From the NCBI GenBank assembly GCA_947627725.1, contig CANQXE010000015.1, positions 1 to 61,285 of the forward strand: 61,285 nucleotides of DNA, read 5' to 3'. Position 1 is the first letter of the stretch. Each line of letters starts with the position of its first letter. This document shows, one piece after another, positions 47,030 through 56,259 of the stretch. Under the pieces are notes generated by a model that was given only the letters and a program-made list of their open reading frames with translations, made no database searches and was not told where the DNA came from. The position numbers and the translations under genes were made by a program. This DNA is from an uncultured Clostridia bacterium. Lineage in GTDB: Bacteria; Bacillota; Clostridia; Oscillospirales; Acutalibacteraceae.

Positions 47030-47752
47030 TTAATTGTCTATTTTCCAGCCTGCTGATATAATGCCCGGATCTTTGCCGATATGTATTAAAAGATTTTCAA
47101 TAATTTCATCGTTTTTCTTAACGGTTGTTACGTATGCGCGAATTTTTACGTTTGAATCGTCGGTGGTAACGCTTTCCAGATTATGAAGTAAAATATCATT
47201 TTTATTTCTTATCGTTTTCACTAAATGCGAACGTATATCCGTTTCACTTTCCTCAGTGCATTTTATGGAAATTTTATAAAGACATTCAGCTCTGCTTACT
47301 CTTTCCTTGTTGTAATTTTTTCTTTTGTCGATGTAAGAAGAAAGGGGGTGTAAAACCAAATGTAATAATACAATTGCAAAAGCAACTATAATCGAGAAGA
47401 AAATGTTTGAAACCGTGCATAATATACCTATTGCGGCAGTCGCCCAGATAGTAGCCGCAGTTGAAAGTCCTCTGATATTTGTGCCGTCCCGAAGTATAAG
47501 ACCCGCGCCCAGAAATCCTATTCCGCAGACCACCTGTGCCGCAATACGTGTTACATCAACATTTGAGTCATAAGCAATATAGGAAAATGCAGAATACGAG
47601 TATGCACCGACGCACACAATAACATTAGTAAGTATACCCGCCTGATGCTTTGTCCACTGTCTTTCAAGACCTACAATAAACCCTAATAAAATAGCAATAA
47701 TCAATCTTAGCGAAAAGCCCGATAATGTTGTTATATCCAATAATTCCGGCAT
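47030..47752 (-). CDS. MgtC/SapB family membrane protein
   Basis: 240 aa. About five TM helices in residues 10-140 with the family marks LLGFIVGLERQW, IAAQVVCGIGFLGAGLILRDG and IRGLSTAATIWATAAIG, then a soluble ACT-like C-terminal domain (residues about 155-240). MgtC relatives act in magnesium-limitation and virulence physiology; the biochemical role is unsettled. Its start shares one nt with the prfB stop. Confidence 0.9.
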   Translation of the reverse strand: MPELLDITTLSGFSLRLIIAILLGFIVGLERQWTKHQAGILTNVIVCVGAYSYSAFSYIAYDSNVDVTRIAAQVVCGIGFLGAGLILRDGTNIRGLSTAATIWATAAIGILCTVSNIFFSIIVAFAIVLLHLVLHPLSSYIDKRKNYNKERVSRAECLYKISIKCTEESETDIRSHLVKTIRNKNDILLHNLESVTTDDSNVKIRAYVTTVKKNDEIIENLLIHIGKDPGIISAGWKIDN

Positions 47753-48873
47753 TATTGATTTTCAGCTCCCTCAACCGATTTCATTTTTAAATACGCGTTT
47801 ATGAATCCGTCAATTTCGCCGTCCATTACTGCGTTTATGTTGCCCATTTCAAAGCCTGTTCTGTGGTCCTTAGCCATTGTGTACGGCATAAATACGTATG
47901 AGCGTATCTGGCTTCCCCAGGCAATTTCCTTCTGGTCGCCCTTGATATCCTCAATTCTTTCAAGATTTTCTCTTTCCTTTATTTCGACAAGCTTTGATTT
48001 AAGCATACGCATTGCAACCTCACGGTTCTGATGCTGGCTGCGTTCAATCTGGCACGATACGACAATTCCCGTCGGAATATGTGTAAGTCTTACTGCGGAG
48101 GAGGTTTTGTTTACCTTCTGTCCACCTGCTCCCGACGCGCGGTAAACGTCCATTTTTATGTCTTCGTCACGGATTTCAACATCCACGTCATCATCAATTT
48201 CCGGCATAACCTCAAGCGAAGCGAAGGATGTGTGGCGCCTTCCCGATGAGTCAAAAGGCGAGACACGTACAAGCCGGTGAATACCCATTTCACCCTTGAG
48301 ATAGCCATATGCATTTTCACCCTCAACGAGTATAGTGGCGCTCTTTATGCCCGCAACATCACCGTCAAGATAATCCAGGGTAGAAACCTTATAGCCGTGC
48401 CTTTCCCCCCAGCGGTTATACATTCTGAAGAGCATTTCAGCCCAGTCCTGAGCCTCTGTTCCGCCCGCTCCCGCGTGGAAGGTAAGGAGTGCGTTGTTAT
48501 TGTCAAATTCGCCGCTCAGCAAAGTCGAGAGGGTCAGAGCCTCAAGTCTTTTTTCGATATCTGCAACAGCCTCGGTGCAGTCAGACAACAGCTCCTCGTC
48601 GCCCTCCTCGTCCGCAAGCTCAATCATAACAAGCGTGTCGTCATAATCATTTTTGACACTCTCATATGACGCGACCTTTGCCTTGAGCGAGCCGATTTTC
48701 TGCATTATTTTTTGGCTTGTTTCCATATTATTCCAAAAATCAGGCGCGCTGCTTTTTTCCTCAAGCTCTGTAATTTCCTTTTTTAAAAGGTCTATGGCGA
48801 GAGCTTCCTTAAGATTTTTTACGGTTTTTTCGGATTCAAGCAATCTGAATTTCAGTTCCTCGTATTCTATCAT
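47752..48873 (-). CDS. prfB: Peptide chain release factor 2, no programmed frameshift
   Basis: 373 aa, continuous from ATG. N-terminal helical domain, anticodon-like SPF region near residue 200 (RVSPFDSSGRRHTS), and catalytic GGQ in GAGGQKVNKTSS. It releases peptides at UGA and UAA. Most bacteria have an in-frame UGA near codon 25 that is read by +1 frameshifting; here the matching place reads on without a stop, so autoregulation of that kind is absent. Confidence 0.95.
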   Translation of the reverse strand: MIEYEELKFRLLESEKTVKNLKEALAIDLLKKEITELEEKSSAPDFWNNMETSQKIMQKIGSLKAKVASYESVKNDYDDTLVMIELADEEGDEELLSDCTEAVADIEKRLEALTLSTLLSGEFDNNNALLTFHAGAGGTEAQDWAEMLFRMYNRWGERHGYKVSTLDYLDGDVAGIKSATILVEGENAYGYLKGEMGIHRLVRVSPFDSSGRRHTSFASLEVMPEIDDDVDVEIRDEDIKMDVYRASGAGGQKVNKTSSAVRLTHIPTGIVVSCQIERSQHQNREVAMRMLKSKLVEIKERENLERIEDIKGDQKEIAWGSQIRSYVFMPYTMAKDHRTGFEMGNINAVMDGEIDGFINAYLKMKSVEGAENQ

Positions 48874-48930
48874 TCTGTGTTCTCCAAGAAAAATTTTATA
48901 ATTTATTTAATATTGTATTATATTCATAAT

Positions 48931-48959
48931 ATTATATACAAATTACATTTATATTTCAA
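48931..48959 (-). promoter_or_regulatory. prfB promoter
   Basis: On minus, TTGAAA (48954-48959) and TATAAT (48931-48936), spacer 17 bp. Confidence 0.7.
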
Positions 48960-48995
48960 GTTTAAAAAACACTTCATAATATTTTAATTAAATTG

Positions 48996-49025
48996 TTGAT
49001 TTATTATACTAATATAATGTATAAT
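48996..49025 (+). promoter_or_regulatory. Promoter of the five-gene galU-tadA operon
   Basis: TTGATT (48996-49001) and TATAAT (49020-49025), spacer 18 bp; a second TATAAT lies at 49013-49018 without a partner. Confidence 0.5.
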
Positions 49026-49054
49026 ATACTAATTGATAAAGAAAGGATGCAGTA

Positions 49055-50122
49055 ATGATTATTAATTCTAATGAAAAGTGTCCCGTTTGTGACAGAAATT
49101 TCACTGATAAGGATGATATAGTAATTTGTCCTTATTGCGGAACTCCTCACCACAGGGAATGTTATAATTCGCTCGGTCACTGTTTTAATTTTGATAAGCA
49201 CAAAGAGGGCTTTGATTACAAAAGCGCAAAATCAAGTGAAGCTGACAGAACCGTTTATGAAAATGCACAGACGCGTAATGTCAACGGCTTTTCCGATAAT
49301 GACGGAGAATATTATCATCCGCCTGTTCAGGATAACGGCAAAACCGTTTGCTCTCAGTGCGGCGCTGAGATAAGCAGTGACGCTCCGTTTTGCAGTCAGT
49401 GCGGCGCAAGGCAGAATGATGTTCATTATAAGGAATACAGTCCGTTTAACGAGTTTAATATCAGTAACACTGCAGGACAGAGGTATGAAGGCAGCGCACA
49501 GACAATTGACGGCAAAAGCCTGTCAGATGTGGCGGCTGTTATCAGAACAAATTCTGAAAAGTTTATTCCTAAATTCTTAAAAAATAAAAAAGTATCATGG
49601 AATTGGAGCGCTTTCATTTTCGGACCGTATTATCTTTTATTCAGGAAAATGTATAAGCAGGGAATAATTTTTCTTGCGCTCAATTTAATTGTAAATTTTG
49701 CGGTAAGCGGTTTGTTTGCAAAAGAGGCTGCTGTATTCAGTTCGTTTTTTAATGAAAATTATCAGAACTTTTATACTAATCCAAGCAGCGAGCTGATTAA
49801 TCAGTTTATGGAAATATATCGCAGTATTTTGCCGATGCTGCTTATAATTATCGGAGTTAATTTTATCCTTCACCTGATAATAGCTCTGTTTTCCGACAGC
49901 TTTTACAGGGCTAAAACACTTGATGTAATTAATAAGGTTGATAATAATTTGGCTGAAGGCGGCGCCTTTGCTTCAACAATCCCGATATTAGAGGAAGATC
50001 ATCTTTCTCAGTCCGATATGAGAAAGCTTTATTTAGGAAAAATGGGAGGAACAAGCGTTTTCGCACCGATTATTGCTTATCTTGCCCTTGATTTAATAAC
50101 GTCATTTATTTCACAGTTATAA
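49055..50122 (+). CDS. RING-like/zinc-ribbon protein with DUF2628 membrane domain
   Basis: 355 aa. Residues 9-45: C-x2-C, C-x2-C, HH-x2-C in a prokaryotic RING-like arrangement (CPVCDRNF, CPYCGTPHHREC). Residues about 98-118: a second zinc ribbon (CSQCGAEISSDAPFCSQCG). From about 180: WNWSAFIFGPYYLLFRKMYKQG, the DUF2628 mark, followed by three or four TM helices. Function unknown. First of a tight operon with galU. Confidence 0.82.
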   Translation: MIINSNEKCPVCDRNFTDKDDIVICPYCGTPHHRECYNSLGHCFNFDKHKEGFDYKSAKSSEADRTVYENAQTRNVNGFSDNDGEYYHPPVQDNGKTVCSQCGAEISSDAPFCSQCGARQNDVHYKEYSPFNEFNISNTAGQRYEGSAQTIDGKSLSDVAAVIRTNSEKFIPKFLKNKKVSWNWSAFIFGPYYLLFRKMYKQGIIFLALNLIVNFAVSGLFAKEAAVFSSFFNENYQNFYTNPSSELINQFMEIYRSILPMLLIIIGVNFILHLIIALFSDSFYRAKTLDVINKVDNNLAEGGAFASTIPILEEDHLSQSDMRKLYLGKMGGTSVFAPIIAYLALDLITSFISQL

Positions 50123-50136
50123 GGAGGAAAATAGTT

Positions 50137-51012
50137 ATGAAAGTAAAAAAAGCGATTATTCCGGCAGCAGGTATGGGTACAAGAGTGCTTCCTGCGTCAA
50201 AGGCAGTTCCTAAGGAAATGCTCAATATTGTTGATAAGCCTGCGATTCAGTATATAGTTGAGGAGGCTTTTGCTTCAGGAATTGAGGATGTTCTCATTAT
50301 TACCAACAGAGGCAAGGGTGCAATAGAAGATCATTTTGACCATGCTTTTGAGCTTGAGGCAAAGCTTGAGGGAAATGCAAGTAAGAAGAAAATTTATGAC
50401 GACGTAATACAGTGCTCCAATTTTGGAAATATTTATTTTATCCGCCAGAAAGAAACGAAAGGTCTCGGTCATGCGGTTCTCTGCGCTAAGAGCTTTGTCG
50501 GTGACGAGCCGTTTGCCGTACTTTACGGTGATGACGTTATTATTTCAAAAACTCCTGTAACAAAACAGCTTTGCGACGCTTATGAAAAATACGGCAAGGG
50601 TACGGTAGGCGTTAAAGAGGTTCCCGGTACGGCGATTACAAAGTATTGCTCACTTGCGGTTGATCATATTGAGGATAACTGCTATAACTGTTCGGATATG
50701 ATTGAAAAGCCGTCTCCTGAGGAGATTATGTCAAATTATTCCATCCTCGGCAGAGTCGTTATGCCTCCCGAAATTTTTGACATACTTGAGAAAACACCTC
50801 TCGGTGCGGGAAACGAGCTTCAGCTTACTGACGCTATGAAAACTCTTGCCAGGGAAAAGGGTGTTATTGCCGTTGATTACGAGGGAACACGCTATGATAT
50901 GGGCAACAAATTCGGCATACTTCAGGCTAATATTGAGGTCGGTTTGAGACACCCTGAAACTAAGGATGAGCTTAAGGCTTATCTTAAGAAAATCGCAGAG
51001 GAATTAGACTGA
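50137..51012 (+). CDS. galU: UTP-glucose-1-phosphate uridylyltransferase
   Basis: 291 aa. Makes UDP-glucose for envelope sugars. Seen: KKAIIPAAGMGTRVLPASKAVPKEML, the NTP-binding start, then VLYGDDVI, MIEKPSPEE and GTRYDMGNKFG. Full length. SD AAGGAGG. It could work with the sugar transferase elsewhere in the window to supply polysaccharide precursors. Confidence 0.96.
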   Translation: MKVKKAIIPAAGMGTRVLPASKAVPKEMLNIVDKPAIQYIVEEAFASGIEDVLIITNRGKGAIEDHFDHAFELEAKLEGNASKKKIYDDVIQCSNFGNIYFIRQKETKGLGHAVLCAKSFVGDEPFAVLYGDDVIISKTPVTKQLCDAYEKYGKGTVGVKEVPGTAITKYCSLAVDHIEDNCYNCSDMIEKPSPEEIMSNYSILGRVVMPPEIFDILEKTPLGAGNELQLTDAMKTLAREKGVIAVDYEGTRYDMGNKFGILQANIEVGLRHPETKDELKAYLKKIAEELD

Positions 51013-51014
51013 TT

Positions 51015-51644
51015 ATGATTAAGATTGAACGCACAAGCGTATTGAATTTTGACAACGCCATGAGGGGAGCAAGAAATCCTCTCAATTCGTGGGCAAGGTA
51101 CGATTCTTATTATGATGAGGACGGGAACTTTGTCTTTGGCGAAAATGATTTGAGCCTTGCCAGGAGGCTTTGCAAGGCAGGCACAGACCACAGAAAATTT
51201 GTCAGAATGATATTTGTAAGCGTTGATGTTACGGCGCCTTTGTACTGGTGGAAGGAATACGATACATATAAGGTAGGCACTGTTGCAAATTCAACATCAA
51301 CTATGCACAAGATAGCTTCCAAACCGTTTGCGCTTTCCGATTTTTCGGTTGACCATATGAATAAGGAAGGCATAATGGCTATGGAAAAGGTAATTGACAC
51401 TCTTGAAAGTCTCAGACTGCGTTATTTAGAGACTCAGGATAAGGAGCTTTGGTATACCATTATTCAGCTTCTTCCAAGCTCTTATAATCAGATGAGAACG
51501 TGTACACTTAATTACGAGAACTTATGCAGTATTTATTACGCCAGGAAAAATCATAAGCTCGCGGAGTGGCACACATATTGTGACTGGATAAAAGGATTAC
51601 CTTATTTTGCAGATTTCTTTATACAGGAAGAGGAAAAGGATTGA
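51015..51644 (+). CDS. Unknown protein, 209 aa
   Basis: Not recognised with certainty. It begins MIKIERTSVLNFDNAMRGAR; the middle KAGTDHRKFVRMIFVSVDVTAPLYWWKEYDTYKVGTV followed by NSTSTMHK has invariant-looking aromatic and charged positions. The layout faintly recalls flavin-dependent thymidylate synthase (ThyX)-like folds, without its RHR motif. C-terminus LAEWHTYCDWIKGLPYF. Soluble. Gap to galU is 2 nt, so it is translated with it. Confidence 0.55.
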   Translation: MIKIERTSVLNFDNAMRGARNPLNSWARYDSYYDEDGNFVFGENDLSLARRLCKAGTDHRKFVRMIFVSVDVTAPLYWWKEYDTYKVGTVANSTSTMHKIASKPFALSDFSVDHMNKEGIMAMEKVIDTLESLRLRYLETQDKELWYTIIQLLPSSYNQMRTCTLNYENLCSIYYARKNHKLAEWHTYCDWIKGLPYFADFFIQEEEKD

Positions 51645-51648
51645 TAAA

Positions 51649-52674
51649 ATGTCTCAATACTATTATAACCCGTTCGGGAACAGCCGTGATGTTAATGAGG
51701 CAATGCAGAGAGAATATAATAGGAATCTGAGAATTAAACATGAAAAGCATGAAATCAGAATGATAAGCCTGTCATTAGGCTGTGCGATTATTGCATACCT
51801 TGTGATTCAGATGTTCGGAAGCACTTTGCTTTATTCCTTCGGGATCAATGACCTTTATATGAACAATTCTGTTTTCCAAAGCGGATTTACTATTATAGCG
51901 GTGTCCTTTTTGTCAGTCGCTGTTCCGTTTGGCGTGGCGGCTCTCGTAAATAAAAAGAGATATATCTCTCCGATTATTCCTAATAGCAGGATTAAAGCAT
52001 CCAGGTTATTCTTATGGATTTGCTTTGGTATGGCATGCTGCTGTTTGAGTCAGATATTGGTATTATATATTGTCGTATTTTTTCAAACTGTATTTGGGCT
52101 TAAGCTGAAGACGAGCGATATTACCCAACCTGATTCCATACTCGCGTGTATTATGAATGTTGTTGCAATTGCAATTATTCCCGCAATTTGCGAGGAATTT
52201 GCTATGAGATGCTGTTCACTTCAGCTCTTGAAAAAATACGGGAAAGGCTTTGCCGTTGTTGCTGTAAGTATCATTTTCGGTATTCTTCACGGTAATATTG
52301 TTCAGTTCATCTTTGCTTTTACAGTCGGACTGGTGCTTGGCTTTATAACAGTCAGGACGGACAGTGTTGTTCCTGCAATATTTATTCATGCGCTTAATAA
52401 CGGTATGTCCGTTGTTGAGATGACTTTGAATTATGCCGTAGGCAGTGAAAAAATCTCGTCAAGAGTAACAGTTGTTATTTATTTGTTTTGGATGGCTGCG
52501 GGAATCCTGTCCGGCATTTATTTATTGATGAAAAAAGAGCTTACAAAAAAGGACAGAAAATGTGACTGTATACTTACAACAGGGCAAAAGTTTACGTCAT
52601 TCCTTTTCCCGTGGATGATTGTTCCGTTTTTTATATTACTTGTTCTTTCAGCGCAGAGCATTAGCAGAGTATAA
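51649..52674 (+). CDS. CPBP-family intramembrane metalloprotease (Abi/CAAX-like)
   Basis: 341 aa from ATG 51649 (AGGAAAAGGA before it). Several TM helices; motif 1 CEEFAMR, motif 2 FGILHG and motif 3 HALNN are the Glu/Glu-Arg, His and His/Asn sets of the CPBP fold. Bacterial members act in bacteriocin immunity or signalling, or are unassigned. Four nt after the preceding gene. Confidence 0.86.
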   Translation: MSQYYYNPFGNSRDVNEAMQREYNRNLRIKHEKHEIRMISLSLGCAIIAYLVIQMFGSTLLYSFGINDLYMNNSVFQSGFTIIAVSFLSVAVPFGVAALVNKKRYISPIIPNSRIKASRLFLWICFGMACCCLSQILVLYIVVFFQTVFGLKLKTSDITQPDSILACIMNVVAIAIIPAICEEFAMRCCSLQLLKKYGKGFAVVAVSIIFGILHGNIVQFIFAFTVGLVLGFITVRTDSVVPAIFIHALNNGMSVVEMTLNYAVGSEKISSRVTVVIYLFWMAAGILSGIYLLMKKELTKKDRKCDCILTTGQKFTSFLFPWMIVPFFILLVLSAQSISRV

Positions 52675-52675
52675 A

Positions 52676-53125
52676 ATGAATGATATTTTTATGAAAAGAG
52701 CAATTGAGCTTGCAAAGTTCAGCGCGCTTGAGGGAGAGGTGCCCGTCGGCGCCGTTGTCGTCAGGGATAACGAAATAGTGGGCGAGGGCAGAAACAGACG
52801 CGAGTCAGGGAAAAACGCGCTGTACCACGCAGAGCTTGAGGCGATTTACAACGCCTGCAAAAATCTTGGCGGATGGCGTCTGTGGCAGTGTGACCTTTAT
52901 GTTACGCTTGAGCCGTGTCCTATGTGCGCAGGTGCAATTATTAATGCGAGAGTGAAAAGGGTTTATTTCGGCGCGTTTGATAAAAAGACAGGCTCATTTG
53001 GCTCAATAGCGGATTTTAATTCTATACCGTATAACCATAAGCCGGAAATAATATCCGGAATAATGGAAGAGGAATGTTCAAAGCTGTTAACCGATTTTTT
53101 TAAAGACTTAAGAAAAAATAAATAA
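52676..53125 (+). CDS. tadA: tRNA adenosine deaminase TadA
   Basis: 149 aa. Converts A34 to inosine in tRNA-Arg(ACG). Zinc set His51-Ala-Glu53 and PC81PMC84. The ATG at 52676 is 1 nt past the CPBP stop and the frame further upstream lies inside that gene. Ends the galU operon. The integrated element begins just after its terminator. Confidence 0.95.
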   Translation: MNDIFMKRAIELAKFSALEGEVPVGAVVVRDNEIVGEGRNRRESGKNALYHAELEAIYNACKNLGGWRLWQCDLYVTLEPCPMCAGAIINARVKRVYFGAFDKKTGSFGSIADFNSIPYNHKPEIISGIMEEECSKLLTDFFKDLRKNK

Positions 53126-53138
53126 GATATAAAATCAA

Positions 53139-53173
53139 AGCTCCGATACTAAAAAGTATCGGAGCTTCTTTAT
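53139..53173 (+). terminator. Terminator after tadA
   Basis: AGCTCCGATAC (53139-53149) pairs with GTATCGGAGCT (53156-53166), then TCTTTATT. Confidence 0.85.
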
Positions 53174-53241
53174 TGCCATTCACGCAATTAATTTTAAGCT
53201 CAAAATAAGAAAAAAATGAAAAAATAAAGCTAATGCTTTAC

Positions 53242-54915
53242 TTATTTCATACCTTCCTCGTAAGCCTTAATCATCTTCTTACTCATATGACCTGTACGAC
53301 CACGAGTGTTTTCAAGCAATTTTTCAACCGTTGTGCCTGCATTCAGGCGGATTTCAAATCTTGTTACACCATTTTCGGGATAAACTATAATTTCTTTGAT
53401 ATATCTGTCCACAAAGGCTTTGTCAATTTCTTCTTCGTCAATATGCTTTTCCGCCGCTTTGAGTATTGCTTTAATGTTGGCTAACTCTTTTTTCATTTCC
53501 AGTTCGGTTTTTTCTGTTGCAGTCAGCATATCAAGTTTTTGGTGTAATTTTTCAATTTCTAAATTACAATCGGCAGTCATTTTTACAAAGTCATCGTCAG
53601 TGATATTGCCGTTAGTATTGTGTTCAAGCAATTTGGTTTTCATTCTTTCTTGCGTAATAATATCTTTATTAATCTTATTTATCTCTGCTTGATTGTCATT
53701 TGCGTCAAGCAGTTCCGATACAAGCTTTAATACACAGGCTGATAATTCTTCTATATTCTGCTGACCGGATTTGAAAATGTCTTCAATAATCGGCTTAATT
53801 TCACTTTCATAAATTGCGTGTGACGGACAACTGCCGGCGCCGTTTTTTATTTTACCTGAGCATACCCATTTGGAGATTTTTTCTCCGTTTTTGCCAACGG
53901 CGTCTTTTCGGTAATAAGGCTTGCCGCAGTGTGAGCATATCAACTTGCCTGTCAGCAGATTTTGATGAACCGTTTTGTGTTGGGCAGTGATAACATCCTG
54001 ACTTCGCATATACAAAACCTCGTTCGCCTTTTCCCACAGCTCTTCACTAACGATGGCGGGCACGGTTTCGCCTGTTTCGTCCTTATACATAACCCATTCT
54101 TCTTCAGGCAGAAATTTCTGTTTTTTTGTGAACAAGTCTGTTATAACAACCTTGTTGCCGACAAAGTAACCCTTGTATTTTGGATTGCGTATAATGTTTC
54201 CCATTGTTGAGTGGGATAGCTTGTTGCCCTTGCTGTTTCGTATGCCTTTCTGATAGAAATGCTTTTCCATCTGCTTCATACTGAATTTGCCTGTTGCGTA
54301 CATTTCAAATAATTCCCGAACAAACCCGGCTTGCTCTTCGTCAATCATCAGCTTGCCGTCTTTTTTTGTGTAGCCGAACATATTGTTCGTGCCGAGCACA
54401 GTGCCGTTTTTGATTGCCTGATGATGACCGAACCGCACACGGTTTGAGATTTTTCTCGACTCATCCTGCGCCATTGATGACATAATCGTCAGTCGCAATT
54501 CCGAGTCCTCATCAAGAGTGTTGATGTTATCGCTTTGGAAGAATACTGCCACACCGCTCGACAATAATTCACGGGTGTATTTAATACTGTCAAGTGTGTT
54601 ACGGGCAAATCTTGATACTTCCTTTGTAATTACCAAATCAAATAATCCGAGTTTTCCGTCCTCAATCATTTCATTGAAGCGTTCACGCTTTGCCGTCGAC
54701 ACACCCGATATACCCTCGTCAACATAACCGTCAACATATTCCCAATTAGGATTGCTCTTGATAAAATCTGTATAGTAGGTTATCTGATTATCAAGGGAGT
54801 TAAGCTGGACATTGAATTCCGTACTTACACGGGCATAAAATGTCACCCGCAAGGGTAGGTTCATAAAGCTGATATTTTCTTTTTTTATCCTTTCTCTCAC
54901 GGCGTATATATCCAT
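53242..54915 (-). CDS. Large serine recombinase (integrase/transposase type)
   Basis: 557 aa from ATG 54915 (SD GAGAGGTG; the frame is open 8 codons more). Resolvase domain: catalytic Ser31 in YARVSTE, then GYVDEGISG, KEVSRFARNT. Recombinase domain next, a zinc beta-ribbon (CSHCGKPYY, CPSHAIYE near residue 345), then a coiled coil (about residues 400-470) that controls directionality. It would integrate and excise the element. It sits at the very left edge of the accessory region, as such enzymes do. Confidence 0.93.
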   Translation of the reverse strand: MDIYAVRERIKKENISFMNLPLRVTFYARVSTEFNVQLNSLDNQITYYTDFIKSNPNWEYVDGYVDEGISGVSTAKRERFNEMIEDGKLGLFDLVITKEVSRFARNTLDSIKYTRELLSSGVAVFFQSDNINTLDEDSELRLTIMSSMAQDESRKISNRVRFGHHQAIKNGTVLGTNNMFGYTKKDGKLMIDEEQAGFVRELFEMYATGKFSMKQMEKHFYQKGIRNSKGNKLSHSTMGNIIRNPKYKGYFVGNKVVITDLFTKKQKFLPEEEWVMYKDETGETVPAIVSEELWEKANEVLYMRSQDVITAQHKTVHQNLLTGKLICSHCGKPYYRKDAVGKNGEKISKWVCSGKIKNGAGSCPSHAIYESEIKPIIEDIFKSGQQNIEELSACVLKLVSELLDANDNQAEINKINKDIITQERMKTKLLEHNTNGNITDDDFVKMTADCNLEIEKLHQKLDMLTATEKTELEMKKELANIKAILKAAEKHIDEEEIDKAFVDRYIKEIIVYPENGVTRFEIRLNAGTTVEKLLENTRGRTGHMSKKMIKAYEEGMK

Positions 54916-55010
54916 AATTTTCACCTCTCTCATTGCCACAATATCACAGTTTTTCTGTTTAATCCAGTCAATATGATATTGTTTTCCACTTTTATTTTAC
55001 AATAATAACA

Positions 55011-55030
55011 GTTCCCTTTCATTAGGAAAC
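55011..55030 (-). terminator. Weak terminator-like hairpin
   Basis: GTTCCC (55011-55016) and GGAAAC (55025-55030) pair on minus with one G-U; TGTTATTATTG follows. Confidence 0.35.
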
Positions 55031-55040
55031 CGTTACCATT

Positions 55041-55271
55041 TTAATGTGTGTTATATCTACGGTTAACTTCGGTGTTGATTTTTGCTATCAGCTTTTTATA
55101 AGTCTTTTCGTCAATGGCGTTTTGACTAACGAGCGCATTAGCAAAATGCTCCATCCAAAGCACCGTGCTGATCTTGTCATTCGTGTTTTGAGTATTGATT
55201 TTACCTCCACCTTTTGAAGTTTTATCAATACTATTATTACCTCTGTTTCCAAGATTTATTTGTTTTGCCAT
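55041..55271 (-). CDS. Small element-encoded hypothetical protein, 76 aa
   Basis: Not recognised. Polar N-terminal half, then a helical part with WMEHFANALVSQNAIDEKTYKKLIAKI. It lies between the relaxase and recombinase, a place where excision-directing or accessory DNA-binding factors are found; that role is only inferred from position. SD GGAGT-like bases are weak. Confidence 0.55.
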   Translation of the reverse strand: MAKQINLGNRGNNSIDKTSKGGGKINTQNTNDKISTVLWMEHFANALVSQNAIDEKTYKKLIAKINTEVNRRYNTH

Positions 55272-55308
55272 AAGGCAACACTACTTATTTATTTTCCGTT
55301 TCACTCCT

Positions 55309-56259
55309 TTACATAAACATTCCGATACCATGATACTCATCGTATTCAGCGTCATAATCCTCATTAGTAATTTTTTGACCTTGTGCGATGAGTTTTTCAA
55401 TTTCTTTCTTGCTGTGGTGTGGCATCCACTTGCGTTTGGTGTTGTTCTGCATTTCCAAATCTAATAAATTACCAATCAGATTGAATAAATCATCAGATAT
55501 AATTCCTGTCTGCGGTGTTTCATATTCCTGATATTCTTCTGAAATTATACTGTCACAACCGCCGAGTTCAAAATAGATTTCAAGATTTTCTTTTAGAAAT
55601 CTTTCGTCAAATAACTTGTTGTCACGGCACTTGTGATTGTCATCTGTAGTGAAAGTAATATATTTGTGATTGTCTTGCCAGTTGACTGTTACGCCTAATT
55701 GTTCAAGAATCAATATAAATTCTGCTTTACTACTGCTGTGTTTCATCGCATAATCAAGCTTGCTTTTTAGCTTTCTTTTCCACTTCGGCATATTGTATCT
55801 GGTGGCTTTTGCCTCTGTAAGAGTGAGTCCGTACTCCTGACAAATCTTGTTTGAATACTTCTTTGCCTGTATCATTTCATCTCTTGCCTGATGAAATTTC
55901 TTTCCGTTTTCAAAGTTTACTGAGTTGAAAACAATATGATTGTGAATGTGATTTCTGTCTGTATGAGTAACAATTACCATTTGATAATTGCCAAAGTATT
56001 CTGCAAATTTCAATCCGATTTCGTGTGCGGTTTCGGGTGTGATATTATCATCGGGACTGAACGATTGCACCACATGATAATATTGTCTGCCGTCTGTTTT
56101 GTTGAATTGCTTTTTGATTGAGATGAACTCTTCCATAGCCGTTTCGGGCATACAGTTGATACCGCTGATTAATTTTTGCTCAGTCTTTTCTTTTTTCATA
56201 ATATACGGAAAGATATTATTCATCGGACTGCCTGAGATAACGAATTTAACGATTGCCAA
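55309..56259 (-). CDS. Relaxase/mobilization nuclease, short form
   Basis: 316 aa of the PF03432 type. Metal triad H99-x-D101..H104-x-H106-x-H108 (THTDRNHIHNH) and a candidate nicking Tyr19 (PYI). It would nick oriT and lead the strand into a recipient using a helper's transfer machine, since no type IV secretion genes are seen. At 316 aa it is shorter than many relaxases and has no helicase or primase tail. It overlaps mobC by 40 nt. Confidence 0.9.
   Translation of the reverse strand: MAIVKFVISGSPMNNIFPYIMKKEKTEQKLISGINCMPETAMEEFISIKKQFNKTDGRQYYHVVQSFSPDDNITPETAHEIGLKFAEYFGNYQMVIVTHTDRNHIHNHIVFNSVNFENGKKFHQARDEMIQAKKYSNKICQEYGLTLTEAKATRYNMPKWKRKLKSKLDYAMKHSSSKAEFILILEQLGVTVNWQDNHKYITFTTDDNHKCRDNKLFDERFLKENLEIYFELGGCDSIISEEYQEYETPQTGIISDDLFNLIGNLLDLEMQNNTKRKWMPHHSKKEIEKLIAQGQKITNEDYDAEYDEYHGIGMFM

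Noticed and set aside
48790-48873. Programmed +1 frameshift in prfB
   Set aside because: The frame is continuous across the usual site; no in-frame TGA exists.
53242-54915. Calling the recombinase an IS607 or IS200-type transposase
   Set aside because: Length, zinc ribbon and coiled coil fit the large serine recombinases, and no IS ends or TnpB were seen.
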